From the NCBI RefSeq assembly GCF_000981035.1, contig NZ_LAYJ01000133.1, positions 124,094-188,093 on the forward strand: 64,000 nucleotides of DNA, in the 5' to 3' direction. The notes under the pieces are model-generated. The model ran no database searches. It saw nothing but the letters and a program-made list of their open reading frames with translations, and was not told the origin of the DNA. The stretch comes from Christensenella hongkongensis. Its GTDB lineage: Bacteria; Bacillota; Clostridia; Christensenellales; Christensenellaceae. Positions 52,306 through 62,013 of the stretch are shown in pieces. How positions within the stretch are numbered: position 1 is the first letter of the stretch; each line of letters starts with the position of its first letter. Position numbers and translations under genes: made by a program.

Positions 52306-53180
52306 TGTAAATCCCTCCTTTTTTCATAGAAGCGCCGTACAGCGACTGTAAAAATACTTTCGATGTCCCGGTTGCTCCGCCTGTAATTTACATTGTTTTG
52401 GATAAATAAGGAGGCAAGCTCTGTTTCCGCGGTCCCGTCGGGGCAGGAAAAGGAGAGCAGGTGGCGCGGAGATTCTATCGTCTTGAAATTTGCTGTGAGG
52501 GAACGGTTAAATTCCGTATTCTCGATGGTCATGATGGATTTCCCGCAGTATTTTAAAAACAGCTCGTCTGTGCCGCCAAAATCGACGACAAAACCTTTTT
52601 CTAAAATCAACAGCTTGTCCGCAATCCGTTCAAGCTCGTCATAGTAATGGGATACCATACAAAGCGCTGTTTTTTTGCCGCGGTACCAGTCTACGAGAGT
52701 ATCCATCAGCTTTTGCCGTGTTTCAAAGTCAAGGCCGGACGTAACCTCGTCAAAAAACGTGAGAGGCGCGTCCTGCATGAGTACGAGTATGATAGTAAAG
52801 CGCTGCTTCTCACCGCCGGAAAGCATTTGAAAGCGTTTGTACAGGCAGCTTTCAAAAGAAAAAAAGCCGATCAGCTCCTGCAGTTTTCCGTTGGTGCGGA
52901 TTGCGGTGTCAAGGACGGTTTCCATAATGTTTTTTACAGTCATGGTTCGGACATAATTGTTTTGCTGCATATGGACGGCAATTTGCTCGGGCGTCAGGCG
53001 GGTTTTTATATGGCCTTCATAGCGAGTCAGGCCGAGCACGGATTTGACAAGCGTTGTTTTGCCCGCACCGTTTGAACCAATCACGCCGATGCGGTCGTTT
53101 TCGCGGATAACGATTGGTTTTGTAATGCAAAGCGCTGTCTGCTCCCTGTATTTTACCTGTAAATTTTCAATGGTCAGCAT
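52302..53180 (-). CDS. ABC transporter ATP-binding protein
   Basis: 292 residues from the ATG behind AAAGGAG. Walker A GSNGAGKTTLV, signature LSGGEKQRF, Walker B LTFFDEVTSGLD and MVSHYYDE switch His. The final 85 residues carry an unusual Cys-containing domain (IMTIENTEFNRSLTANFKTIE and onward) as in small exporters for peptides. First gene of a two-gene unit transcribed away from the deacetylases. Confidence 0.92.
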   Translation of the reverse strand: MLTIENLQVKYREQTALCITKPIVIRENDRIGVIGSNGAGKTTLVKSVLGLTRYEGHIKTRLTPEQIAVHMQQNNYVRTMTVKNIMETVLDTAIRTNGKLQELIGFFSFESCLYKRFQMLSGGEKQRFTIILVLMQDAPLTFFDEVTSGLDFETRQKLMDTLVDWYRGKKTALCMVSHYYDELERIADKLLILEKGFVVDFGGTDELFLKYCGKSIMTIENTEFNRSLTANFKTIESPRHLLSFSCPDGTAETELASLFIQNNVNYRRSNRDIESIFTVAVRRFYEKRRDLQ

Positions 53181-53339
53181 AACAAAAACTCCTTTCGATG
53201 AGTAAAGTATAGCATCGTGGGAGAGGAAATTCATCCTGCTTTGGGCAAGTGGCAATACAGCAGGTGTGACGTGTCGTAAAACGGCAGCAAGTTACTGCGC
53301 GACAGAAGGCAGGCAAAGGTTTTTTTTGAGCAACGTTTG

Positions 53340-53348
53340 TGATATACT
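53340..53348 (+). promoter_or_regulatory. Probable extended -10 promoter of the first deacetylase gene
   Basis: TGATATACT, an extended -10 (TGn ahead of TATACT); the -35 is only a T tract. About 50 bases ahead of the start codon. Confidence 0.4.
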
Positions 53349-53402
53349 GAAAATAATACGAATCAATCAGGACGATAGTTTGGTTTATGATGGAGTTGGG
53401 AT

Positions 53403-55049
53403 ATGAAAAGACACTGGAAAAAACTTACCGCGTTTTTGGCGGCTGGCGTTATGCTCCTGCCGATTGTTGCCGCCTGTAGCAAGCAGGAAAGCAAAAGCGA
53501 TCCCCAGGCTTACCGGGCGCAGTTCCAAAGTACGGCGGAAAACAGGCTGCTGGATGCGGCAGATGGTGTGCAGGCTGTGAAAACGCTGGAGTCGGAGGGG
53601 AATACGCTTATTTCTGTGGATTGTCCGTCAGTACAGGGTAATGCTGACGTGTCTGCCCGGCTCAAAGAATTTGCGGACGGGGCGCTGGCTGAATTCCGTA
53701 CCGCCGCAGATGCTGCCCACAGCGAAAAGGAAAATGCGGATAAAGTCTTCGAATATACGATGACATATAAACCATACGTCATACAGGGCGGCATTTTCAG
53801 TGTAAAATTTACCACAAATTCAAAGCTTATTGAACCGGAAAAGGTTAATTATGTCGACGCCTTTGCATACGATCTGGGCACAGGCCAGCAGCTGGCGGTT
53901 GCGGATTTGTTTGATACGTCACAGGATTACCTGAACGTTTTATCCAGGGAGACGCAGGAGTATTTGATGCGCAATGAAATATTGCGCAAGAACATGGACG
54001 AAAGCCTGTTCGCGCAGGGGACTGCGGCAAATGAAGCGAATTTTAGTAATTTTGCAATCACGCCGGAAAAGATATTGTTCTTCTTTAACAGGGGGACCAT
54101 CGCGCCGGCAGAGGCCGGCACGTTTGAAGTTGGGATTCCTCTTGCCAAGGTGGATGAGCTGTTGAATGCGCAGATCAAAGCAAAGCTCAGCGCGGCGGGC
54201 CTGGCAGAAGGCGGCGATGAGGGGGCGGCAGCTTCGCAGGCATCTCCGGGAAGCGCAGGCGTAACGCCTGCAGGGCCTGCTGATACGGATATCAAGCAGC
54301 TTCGCGCGCGAGATGGGTTTATGCCTGCAAGAAGTATTGACGGAATCGATCCGATGAATGACAAGGTAATCGCGCTGACATTCGACGACGGTCCGCACGA
54401 GACGCTTACGCCTGAGCTTTTACAAATTTTAAAGGACAATGACGCGGTGGCTACATTTTTCGTGGTGGGCACCAACGTAGAGAAATATCCTGAGCTTGTG
54501 AAGCAGGCATACGAGCAGGGCAATGATATCGGAACGCACAGCTGGAATCATCCTGCGGATGAAACGTGGAAAAATATGTCTGTGGACGAAAAGCTGGAGC
54601 AGTACAGAAAGGCAAACGACGCAATCGAGGCGGCAACAGGCCTTCGCGCATTATTTGACAGACCGCCCGGCGGCAGGATGACGGAAAGTGAAGCCGCACA
54701 GCTTGGACGCGAACAGATTCTGTGGTCCATGGATCCCAAAGACTGGAAAAAGGCGAACCGTGATCCGGATACTATTTATACAAACGTAATCGAAGGCGGG
54801 GAAGGGACGGAAGGAAAGATTGCCGATGGCGGCGTAATCCTTTCGCATGATATTCACGAGTCGACTGTGCAGGCCTATGACAGGATTATCAAAGAGCTTA
54901 AGGCTGAGGGCTATCAGTTTGTGACGATTTCGCAAATGATGCAAATTGCCGAAGCAAGGGGCGAAGAATTAAAATATATGTTCTATAACGCCCCAACGGC
55001 GGCACAGGGACAAAAATCGGAAAGCGGCACAGGGAGCGAAGAGGAATAA
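53403..55049 (+). CDS. Lipoprotein polysaccharide deacetylase with PdaC-like N-terminal domain
   Basis: 548 residues. Lipobox LPIVAACSK; a domain of about 230 residues with DUF4163/DUF3298 character (DADVSARLKEFADGALAEF ... EPEKVNYVDAFAYDLGTGQQLAVADLF) as in PdaC; an Ala/Gly/Ser linker; and a NodB homology domain with TFDDGPHE (metal and base Asp), GTHSWNH (metal His), RPPGGR, and LSHDIHE (catalytic His). It should remove N-acetyl groups from peptidoglycan outside the cell. The next gene is a shorter paralogue. Confidence 0.93.
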   Translation: MKRHWKKLTAFLAAGVMLLPIVAACSKQESKSDPQAYRAQFQSTAENRLLDAADGVQAVKTLESEGNTLISVDCPSVQGNADVSARLKEFADGALAEFRTAADAAHSEKENADKVFEYTMTYKPYVIQGGIFSVKFTTNSKLIEPEKVNYVDAFAYDLGTGQQLAVADLFDTSQDYLNVLSRETQEYLMRNEILRKNMDESLFAQGTAANEANFSNFAITPEKILFFFNRGTIAPAEAGTFEVGIPLAKVDELLNAQIKAKLSAAGLAEGGDEGAAASQASPGSAGVTPAGPADTDIKQLRARDGFMPARSIDGIDPMNDKVIALTFDDGPHETLTPELLQILKDNDAVATFFVVGTNVEKYPELVKQAYEQGNDIGTHSWNHPADETWKNMSVDEKLEQYRKANDAIEAATGLRALFDRPPGGRMTESEAAQLGREQILWSMDPKDWKKANRDPDTIYTNVIEGGEGTEGKIADGGVILSHDIHESTVQAYDRIIKELKAEGYQFVTISQMMQIAEARGEELKYMFYNAPTAAQGQKSESGTGSEEE

Positions 55050-55103
55050 GCTTTGTTTTCGCGTGAAAGGCCTTTTTGAGGTCGCGAAATAATATTGGTT
55101 TAG

Positions 55104-55133
55104 TTTACAACTTTGATGCAGTTGTAGTATACT
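55104..55133 (+). promoter_or_regulatory. Promoter of the second deacetylase gene with a perfect dyad in the spacer
   Basis: TTTACA, 18-base spacer, TATACT. TACAACT (55106-55112) and its exact complement AGTTGTA (55120-55126) fill the -35 and spacer around seven bases, a probable repressor site. Confidence 0.65.
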
Positions 55134-55193
55134 GTAGGACGAGTGAGAGAAACGGGCGCTGGAATAGAAACAGAAGGTCCGGAAGGAGATACA

Positions 55194-56180
55194 ATGAACA
55201 AAACAAAAAAAATAGTATGCGTTTTTTTGACTATGCTTTTCTGCACAGGCCTGATTGCGGGATGTGCAGATGGAAGTGCAGCTGAAACCAGCTCGACGCC
55301 TACAATCATTTCAACAGAAAACGAGCAGGCGACGCCGTCCGCAGAAGCAACTGCAACCGCTACGCCAACGCCCGAACCAACGCCAACACCAACGCCGGAG
55401 GTTACGAGCAGTTTGCCGCAGCTTCAGGCCAAGGAAGGCTATATGAAGCCAAAGAGCCTTGACGGAATCGATCCGCTTAACGATAAGGTTGTTGCACTGA
55501 CGTTTGACGACGGCCCCGGGCCGTATACCGAAAAAATGCTGGATATCCTCAAAGATAACGGGATCAACGCGACATTTTTCCTGGTTGGGAAAAATGTAAG
55601 CAGCTATCCTGACGTTGTGAAAAGGATGTATGAGGAAGGAAATGAAATAGGTACGCACAGCTGGGATCACAGCGACCTGAAAAAGCTTTCGCTGGACCAG
55701 ATCATGCAGGACCAGTACGGCAAGGCAAACGACGCGATCGAGGAAGTCACCGGGCTGCGTGCGTTGATTGACAGGCCGCCTTATGGCTCCATGACAGAGG
55801 ATCTTGCAGAGCAGATTGGCCGTGAGCAGATTTTGTGGTCGGTGGATCCAAATGACTGGAAAAAGGAAAACAGGGATCCTGATATTGTCTATGACCATGT
55901 TGTCAACGGGACTTCTGACGGCGGACACGTCGCGGATGGCGGTATCGTGTTATCGCATGACATCCACGAGACAACTGTGCAGGCATACGACAGGATCATC
56001 AAAGCGCTCAAGGACGAGGGCTATAAATTTGTAACGGTAACCCAGATGATGCAGATCGCGGAGATCAGGGGAAAAGATATCGGCTATCGTTTTGCAAACG
56101 CGCCGACGGCAAAGGAAGCGGTACAGGCTTCCGCAGAAGGCTCTTCGGAAACGTCAAAAAGCGCTGAAAGCGCGGAATAG
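55194..56180 (+). CDS. Lipoprotein polysaccharide deacetylase (NodB domain)
   Basis: 328 residues from the ATG behind AAGGAG. Lipobox GLIAGCAD, a Thr/Pro/Glu-rich spacer (TATPTPEPTPTPTPE), and a NodB domain with TFDDGPG, GTHSWDHS, RPPYGS and LSHDIHE. About as similar to the domain of the preceding protein as a recent duplicate would be; the N-terminal PdaC-like domain is absent. Own promoter with dyad, so it is controlled separately from its neighbour. Confidence 0.93.
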   Translation: MNKTKKIVCVFLTMLFCTGLIAGCADGSAAETSSTPTIISTENEQATPSAEATATATPTPEPTPTPTPEVTSSLPQLQAKEGYMKPKSLDGIDPLNDKVVALTFDDGPGPYTEKMLDILKDNGINATFFLVGKNVSSYPDVVKRMYEEGNEIGTHSWDHSDLKKLSLDQIMQDQYGKANDAIEEVTGLRALIDRPPYGSMTEDLAEQIGREQILWSVDPNDWKKENRDPDIVYDHVVNGTSDGGHVADGGIVLSHDIHETTVQAYDRIIKALKDEGYKFVTVTQMMQIAEIRGKDIGYRFANAPTAKEAVQASAEGSSETSKSAESAE

Positions 56181-56303
56181 ATAACCGGTTATAGCAATTT
56201 GCCAAAAGGCCGTTTATAAGCTTTTGGCATAAATTGCAAATGCAAGCGATTTATCGTAAGTATTGCATAACCTGCATTCAGTGGAATCGCTGTAAGCGGC
56301 AAA

Positions 56304-56335
56304 AAAAAGAGCATGACTCAGGTCATGCTCTTTTT
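56304..56335. terminator. Bidirectional terminator between convergent genes
   Basis: AAAAAGAGCATGA/TCATGCTCTTTTT, six-base loop. A second hairpin TGCCAAAAG/CTTTTGGCA lies just upstream at about 56201-56230. Confidence 0.92.
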
Positions 56336-56363
56336 CGTAGGGGAGTTATGCAGGGCAGCGTCG

Positions 56364-59300
56364 CTATTGCTGCCTTTGTCTCGATTTTTTCTTTACCGCC
56401 ACCAGTATGATCGCTCCGGCAGCAGCCGCAGCAGCCACAATCAGCGGAATCAGGGGAAGCGTGTCGTCTCCGGTTTTTGGTGTGGAAGCATTTGCAGCAG
56501 TGCCCGTTCCGGATGTTGTGTTATCCGTTGAATCGCCGGGCGTAGTACCCACAGGCTCCCACCTTGCGTACAGCGTAAGGCTTTCGTTTACGTCATAGTG
56601 GTCAAAGAACCAGTAACGGACGCATTCAGGCTCCTGATACCATCCGTAAAAGACGTATCCATCCCGCGTCGGCGGCTGCGGAGCCGCGAGGCGTGAGCCG
56701 GGGACAATGTTTGTGATGGGATCTACACCGGTTCCACCCTGCGAGTCGAATGTTACCGTATAGTAATTCGCAGGCTGCGATGCCGGTTGCCATCTGGCGT
56801 ACAGAGTCTTGTGGTCGTTGATTGTATCGCGCCCGAAATCCCAGCAGGGATCGTCGGTTGTGCATGTGCAGTCCGGCGTATTGTGCCATCCGTCAAACAC
56901 ATGGTTGTCACGTGTGGGCGGCACAGGGGCTGAAACCTTACTGCCCGCAGCGATATTTGTGATCGGATCGACGTGCGTCCCGCCCTGAGAATCAAAGGTC
57001 AGGGTGTAGAGCGAGATCGGCGCGGTATTGTCCTGCCACTGCGCATACAGCTTGAGGTTGCCGGTGATTGGGAAGGTCTGGCCTTCCGTATAAGCCGTTC
57101 CGCCTCCGACTGGATTAGTATCCCAGCCGATAAAGGTGTGATTCGTCAGCGACATTGTTCCAGAACCGGAGATCGTCGCCGTCGCTCCGCTGTTATAGGT
57201 ATCGGTAGCAGGAACGATCCCGCCATCGCTGCCGTTTCCGTCGTATTCGACTGTGTACTGGACCGGAACAGGCGTCCACTGAGCGGTGAGCGTTACGTTG
57301 CCTGAAGGCATCGTGAATGTAGCGCCCGCCTGATAGACCGTACCGTCGTCTGCCTTCCAGCCGTCAAATGTATGAGCGGCGCGCGTGGGAGGCGTTGTGT
57401 TTACCTGATATGAGGTATTTTCCGCCACGGTATCCGTTCCCGGGACCGTTCCTGCATCCGCGCCGTTTCCGTCATAAGTTACGGTGTATTCAGTTGCCGC
57501 CGTTTTCCAGTGCGCATAAAGCGTCTGGTCGGTCGCGGTCACGCTGCCCGTTACCTCAGTGCCGCCCGTTGCCTGCGTGTACCAGCCGTCGAAAACCAGC
57601 GCTCCATTGGCGGGCAGATCGCTTGTAAGCACACTTACACTTCCGCCCGGATCCGTCACGAGGAAATATCCTGTTGAGGCGGTGTCGTCCGCATAATATT
57701 TGGTACCGTCATAGGTGAGGCTGGAAAGCCCGCTCCATGCGCCGCCATTTGCGTCAAACTTCACGAATTTGATTTCCATTGCGCCGGCGTCCGAGCTCGA
57801 ACCGTCGCGTGTGAAGCCCCGTGCGTCTTTGCTGTAAACAGGCGTACCCGCAGAATTATCCGCCTGGCCCGCTACGCCGTCGTTCGGCTGTATGACAACG
57901 GTCATCAGTGTTCCGGTATGGCCGGAGCCCTCTTTGCCAACCGCTCCGTACTGGGTGTTGTTGGCCCGCGGCTGCGGAGAAGTGCCGAATACGCTTTCTG
58001 CCGTTACGTCTGCTGGAACAGGCGTGCCGTTATCGTAGCCTATATTACCGCCAAGGTCGGTTCCGTCCGGGATGTCGACGTTGCGCGAAGCGTAATTATT
58101 GCCTCCGTTTCCGCCGTTGCCGACAAAAATATTGTTCTGGAAGGTCGCCGAGGGACGTACCGCCGCATTTGCGGAGTCCACGTGCTGGCCTACTGCCGCG
58201 CCAGCCCCGTGCAGGCTCGCGTAATTGGGAGCGGTATTGCCGATAAACGTATTATTCTTAAAGTGGCCAATCACGTCGAGGGAAAGCTGCACCACACCGC
58301 CGCTGTCTGCGGCAGCCAAAAGGTATTTGCTCGCTTTGTTTCCATAAAACGTATTTTGCGTCACGTTTGCGACCACCATGTCGTTACGGCCCTCAAAGAA
58401 GAGCGCGCTTCCATCGTCCTGCGCTGTGTTTCCAATGAACGTATTGTTATCCACATTAACGGTACACATCACGCTTGAGCTGTTGTTGTATACGCCGATT
58501 GCGCCGCCGTCGCTGTTTGCGTTCTTACCGGAAACGCCGTTGGCTTCAAAGTAGCTGTAGCTGACGTTAACCGTGCCGCCGTATTGATAGAGCCCAATCG
58601 CGCCGCCATAGCGTGAGGCTTTATTGTCCTTGAAGTATGAACGTGTGACATTGAGCGTTTTTCCCGAGCCGCCATAACCGACAATCGCCCCTTGTATGTA
58701 TCCGCTGTCCAGAGTGGACGCGCTGTTTACGAAGCTGGAATCTTCTACCGTGAGGTTTGTTCCGGCATAAATCGCGCTGCCGTGGCCTCCGCGTTGGTTG
58801 CGTACATTCTCAAATAATGTATTTTTGATCGTTGCATTTGCGCCGCCGCTGACGCCGATACCATTGCTTTCTGAAAACGTACAATCGTCAATGGTGAGAT
58901 TGCCGCCCGAACCGTCCACACCGACGCCCGCAATGTTCGTGATCGTGGAGCCGGTGAGCGTAAGCGTGTTGTTGCCGACTGAGATACCCGTTCCGTTTGT
59001 TACACCGTCGATTGTGGTATCCGTGATGTCCGCGCCACCGCTGCCAAGCGTAATGCCTGTTGTGGCGATCGTTTTGAATTCGGAAGCGTCGATTGTAAGC
59101 AGGCCAGTGCCGCCGGTCACGCCGGTTTTCGCACCCTCTACGGTTACGTCCATAAGAGTTGCCGCGCCAGCTGCGCTGATTGCCGTACCTGTAATGGTTT
59201 TAAAGGACGAGCCTGTAATGGCAAGCGTTCCTGCGCTTGTTTTTACGCCGGTTGCCGCTCCTTCGACGTTTACATCCGTAAGCGTTACGGCGTTTGTGCC

Positions 59301-59978
59301 GATGGCGTCGATTGCCGTACCGGTCGCCTGATCGATTGAAATATTGTCAAGCTTTGCGCTGCCACCGGAAAGTACAACACTTCCAGAACCACCTGTTGCA
59401 TCCAGTTTTATATTCTGAAGCGTCACCGTACCCGTACCCGAGTTTGTGATGCGAAAATGAGCGCCGCCGGAAGGTGCGTTTAAAGAAATGCCCCCGCCGT
59501 CGATGATCACACTGTTGTTATGCGCTATGGTGAAATCAGCCGTGGCCGGCATGGCGCCCGCAAGAGACGGATCGAGGTGAATTACCTTACCATCCACATC
59601 CGCCTGTTCCACGGAATCTTTCAGGTCTTCCCATGTGTTTACGGTGACGTCCGCGCCCGTAATAAGCCCGAACGGCGCCAATAGCATCTCTTCTTCCACC
59701 GGCTCCGCCTCTTCGGCCGCCGCAGAAGGGGAAGGTTGTGCATTTGCAGAAGCGCCCGGCTGCTGGTTATCAGCAGTAGCGGATGGTTCCGGCTCGGCGC
59801 CAGCCGCCGGTTCTTCCGAAGATTCCGCCGTCTGCAACCCTGTAGATTCCTCTGTGTTTTCCTGTGTAGGAGCGCTTTGCACGCCCATATCTGCTGATTC
59901 GGCAAACGCTGTTGTAAGTAGCGTAAACACAAGAAGCAGCGATAATAAAATTGTAGTTAGTCTTTGTCCGCGTCTCAT
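56364..59978 (-). CDS. Large sortase-anchored adhesin: beta-helix plus InlB-type B repeats
   Basis: 1204 residues from the ATG at 59978; AGGAGG lies 14 bases upstream, further than usual. Signal peptide LLSLLLVFTLLTTAFAES, a Glu/Ala/Pro-rich stretch to about residue 120, then some 550 residues of right-handed beta-helix with repeated GTAI, GVTG and GGAIG-like turns (SDGGAIGVYNNSS, YFKDNKASRYGGAIG). Next are about five InlB/Flg_new repeats (VTYDGNGADAGTVPGTDT, FDGWKADDGTVYQAG, TLTAQW), and a C-terminal anchor TPKTGDDTLPL, helix and KKKSRQRQQ for sortase. Probably a cell-wall adhesin. Confidence 0.93.
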   Translation of the reverse strand: MRRGQRLTTILLSLLLVFTLLTTAFAESADMGVQSAPTQENTEESTGLQTAESSEEPAAGAEPEPSATADNQQPGASANAQPSPSAAAEEAEPVEEEMLLAPFGLITGADVTVNTWEDLKDSVEQADVDGKVIHLDPSLAGAMPATADFTIAHNNSVIIDGGGISLNAPSGGAHFRITNSGTGTVTLQNIKLDATGGSGSVVLSGGSAKLDNISIDQATGTAIDAIGTNAVTLTDVNVEGAATGVKTSAGTLAITGSSFKTITGTAISAAGAATLMDVTVEGAKTGVTGGTGLLTIDASEFKTIATTGITLGSGGADITDTTIDGVTNGTGISVGNNTLTLTGSTITNIAGVGVDGSGGNLTIDDCTFSESNGIGVSGGANATIKNTLFENVRNQRGGHGSAIYAGTNLTVEDSSFVNSASTLDSGYIQGAIVGYGGSGKTLNVTRSYFKDNKASRYGGAIGLYQYGGTVNVSYSYFEANGVSGKNANSDGGAIGVYNNSSSVMCTVNVDNNTFIGNTAQDDGSALFFEGRNDMVVANVTQNTFYGNKASKYLLAAADSGGVVQLSLDVIGHFKNNTFIGNTAPNYASLHGAGAAVGQHVDSANAAVRPSATFQNNIFVGNGGNGGNNYASRNVDIPDGTDLGGNIGYDNGTPVPADVTAESVFGTSPQPRANNTQYGAVGKEGSGHTGTLMTVVIQPNDGVAGQADNSAGTPVYSKDARGFTRDGSSSDAGAMEIKFVKFDANGGAWSGLSSLTYDGTKYYADDTASTGYFLVTDPGGSVSVLTSDLPANGALVFDGWYTQATGGTEVTGSVTATDQTLYAHWKTAATEYTVTYDGNGADAGTVPGTDTVAENTSYQVNTTPPTRAAHTFDGWKADDGTVYQAGATFTMPSGNVTLTAQWTPVPVQYTVEYDGNGSDGGIVPATDTYNSGATATISGSGTMSLTNHTFIGWDTNPVGGGTAYTEGQTFPITGNLKLYAQWQDNTAPISLYTLTFDSQGGTHVDPITNIAAGSKVSAPVPPTRDNHVFDGWHNTPDCTCTTDDPCWDFGRDTINDHKTLYARWQPASQPANYYTVTFDSQGGTGVDPITNIVPGSRLAAPQPPTRDGYVFYGWYQEPECVRYWFFDHYDVNESLTLYARWEPVGTTPGDSTDNTTSGTGTAANASTPKTGDDTLPLIPLIVAAAAAAGAIILVAVKKKSRQRQQ

Positions 59979-60065
59979 ATTGTAATCGTGATCCTCCTGT
60001 AAAATGATTGATATTATTTCGCGACAAGCTGCGGGAAACAAAACGCCCGAAGGCGTTTTTAGCGT

Positions 60066-60473
60066 TTAATACTGTTCGCATAACTGCGAGATATTCAGCG
60101 TGTCGAGCTTACTGATCAGTTCCTGCTGAAGGTTTTTAAGGAACCTGTGCATAGAACATTGTTCGGTGGCGTCCCTGCTGCAAAAACGGTCCTCCTCCAG
60201 ACAACGGTTGAGTGTGATATCACCTTCGATCACCTTAACTACGTCATAGAGTGAAATGTTTTCCGCCGTCTTGGCGAGCTGGTAACCTCCGTTACAACCC
60301 TGTACTGATTTAAGCAGGCCGGATTGCTTTAAATAGCCGCTTATCTTCATAAAATATAAATAGGTAATCCCAAGCTCCTTTGACAGGTCAGCAGCAGTTG
60401 TAAGCCGGTTGTTGTGCTCGTGCAGATAACATAGAATACGTATCGCATAATCTGTTGCAAGCTGTAATTTCAT
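60066..60473 (-). CDS. Rrf2-family Fe-S cluster-type regulator
   Basis: 135 residues. Rrf2 winged helix (ATDYAIRILCYLHEH, then LSKELGITYLYFMKISGYLKQSGLLKS, GGYQLAK) and three cysteines, Cys91, Cys98 and Cys106, spaced as iron-sulfur ligands in IscR/NsrR/RsrR types. It should sense iron-sulfur status, NO or redox state. Transcribed toward the adhesin gene 87 bases downstream on the same strand, so the two may be linked. Confidence 0.93.
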   Translation of the reverse strand: MKLQLATDYAIRILCYLHEHNNRLTTAADLSKELGITYLYFMKISGYLKQSGLLKSVQGCNGGYQLAKTAENISLYDVVKVIEGDITLNRCLEEDRFCSRDATEQCSMHRFLKNLQQELISKLDTLNISQLCEQY

Positions 60474-60906
60474 TTTAATCTTCCCTCCCTTGATCTATAA
60501 AATCCCTGATCTTGCAAGTATGAAATATTTGTACCGTCTCATGCGAATACGGATATATTACTTACTTTGCTGTGTTTCTATATTTATGATAATTGAATGC
60601 AAGGAAGGTTAAAATAGAAGGGAACTGTTAGCACGTATTATGTGTGATAAAACTGTGATTAATGAAAAACGCTGCGCCAAATACTGAAAAAGCAGGATTT
60701 TGAAAAAATTTTTCGGGATTTATCTCAAAAAACAGGACGGATATCACATGTGAATTTTAAAAATGAAGTGTGATTTGCAGAAAAAAAATACCGTCGAAAA
60801 GGATATGCTTTTCAGTTATTTTTTTAGCAAAAACCCCGGGCGCATTTCGTCCGGGGTTTTTTGTTACATTATATATAATAATATTTGAAAAAAGATTTTT
60901 GACAGC
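60474..60906. other. Intergenic stretch, AT-rich
   Basis: No gene, RNA or clear operator is visible apart from the terminator at 60829-60862. It must hold the Rrf2 promoter on the minus strand; I see no good match to name. Confidence 0.6.
60829..60862 (-). terminator. Terminator of the oxidoreductase gene
   Basis: AAAACCCCGG/CCGGGGTTTT with an 11-base loop, T run on both strands. Confidence 0.88.
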
Positions 60907-62013
60907 TTAGAATTGTGGGAGCGTAATTTTTTCTCCGTCGCGCAAACAGGATTCATGACCGCAAATACCCACTGCTGTAATATTGGCAGATACCTTTGCG
61001 TTCAAAAGAGGCTCGCGCTCCTCGATGATGGAACCGATGAATTCCTGCACAAGATGCGGATGGGAACCGCCATGCCCGGAACCCTGGATGAAAGAAACAT
61101 TGTCTTTGTTGAGGATTACTTCGCGTTTTGTAAAGGATTTCAGCTCGTCGATCAGCAATTCATCGGTATCGGGCGCCACGATGCGGCGCGCATTTTCTCC
61201 GCCGTCAAACAACGCGGAGCCTTCGTCGGCAATCTGGTCCCATTCATAAGACATCTTTGTTCCGTAGACGTCAAAGCTTTCGCGATACTGGCGTACGGTC
61301 TCATACAGTGCACGCGTTGCTTCCGCAACAATGTCTGTGTCCTTTAATTTGAGGGTAAGCGTCTCGCAGGCAAAGGGAGAACCGTACCTTTTGGCAAGAT
61401 CGTCAGATATATGTCCGGAACCGTGGCCGACGACATATTCCGCCAGGGTATTGTTAATTAATAACAGTGGGGAAATTGCGTGCGTTCCATACCAGAAGGG
61501 TGGAAATCCAAGCCAGTATTCAGGCCATCCCTCAAGCCCCATATCCTGCATATGGCTGCCGCGTACAAACTGGATGCGCCCAAGCTGCCCGCTTTCCACC
61601 AGGTTTTTTACATACAGGTATTCACGCGTATATACGGCGGTCTCCATCATCATGTAGACTTTGCCGGATTCTTTTTGTGCATCGCACAGGCTCTGAAGCT
61701 CCTCGATACTGGTAGCCATGGGCACTGTGCACGCAGTATGCTTGCCTGCGTTAAGGGAAGCGAGGGATTGTTTGTAATGGTCCAAAATAGGCGTTATGAT
61801 GTGGATTGCATCGATGTCCTGCGAAGCGCAAACCTCGTCAAAATCTGTGAATTGCATGTCTTCCTCCACGCCAAGTTCACGGCCTGTTTGCCTGAGCGTT
61901 TCCGGATTCCGCTGACATATTGCAACCTTTCCTACGTTTGGATGCGCCTGATAGAGTTTTACAAATTCTTTGCCAAAGTTCATTCCAATGACTGCAACGT
62001 TAATTTTTTTCAT
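60907..62013 (-). CDS. Gfo/Idh/MocA family oxidoreductase
   Basis: 368 residues from the ATG behind GAGAGGTGG; a GTG three codons upstream overlaps that site. N-terminal Rossmann fold (NVAVIGMNFGKEF) and the family signature IHIITPILDHYKQSLASLNAGKHTACTVPMATS, where the usual catalytic EKP is replaced by TVP, so the lysine is missing. C-terminal alpha/beta domain with metal- or substrate-like HxxGxGH (GSGHGGSHPHLVQEF). The lost Lys suggests altered chemistry or a non-redox role. Divergent from the sugar ABC importer, so probably a sugar or inositol catabolic enzyme. Confidence 0.88.
   Translation of the reverse strand: MKKINVAVIGMNFGKEFVKLYQAHPNVGKVAICQRNPETLRQTGRELGVEEDMQFTDFDEVCASQDIDAIHIITPILDHYKQSLASLNAGKHTACTVPMATSIEELQSLCDAQKESGKVYMMMETAVYTREYLYVKNLVESGQLGRIQFVRGSHMQDMGLEGWPEYWLGFPPFWYGTHAISPLLLINNTLAEYVVGHGSGHISDDLAKRYGSPFACETLTLKLKDTDIVAEATRALYETVRQYRESFDVYGTKMSYEWDQIADEGSALFDGGENARRIVAPDTDELLIDELKSFTKREVILNKDNVSFIQGSGHGGSHPHLVQEFIGSIIEEREPLLNAKVSANITAVGICGHESCLRDGEKITLPQF

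Noticed and set aside
57918-58478. 186-codon plus-strand frame and several others inside the adhesin gene
   Set aside because: Shadows of a long repetitive gene; no start signals.
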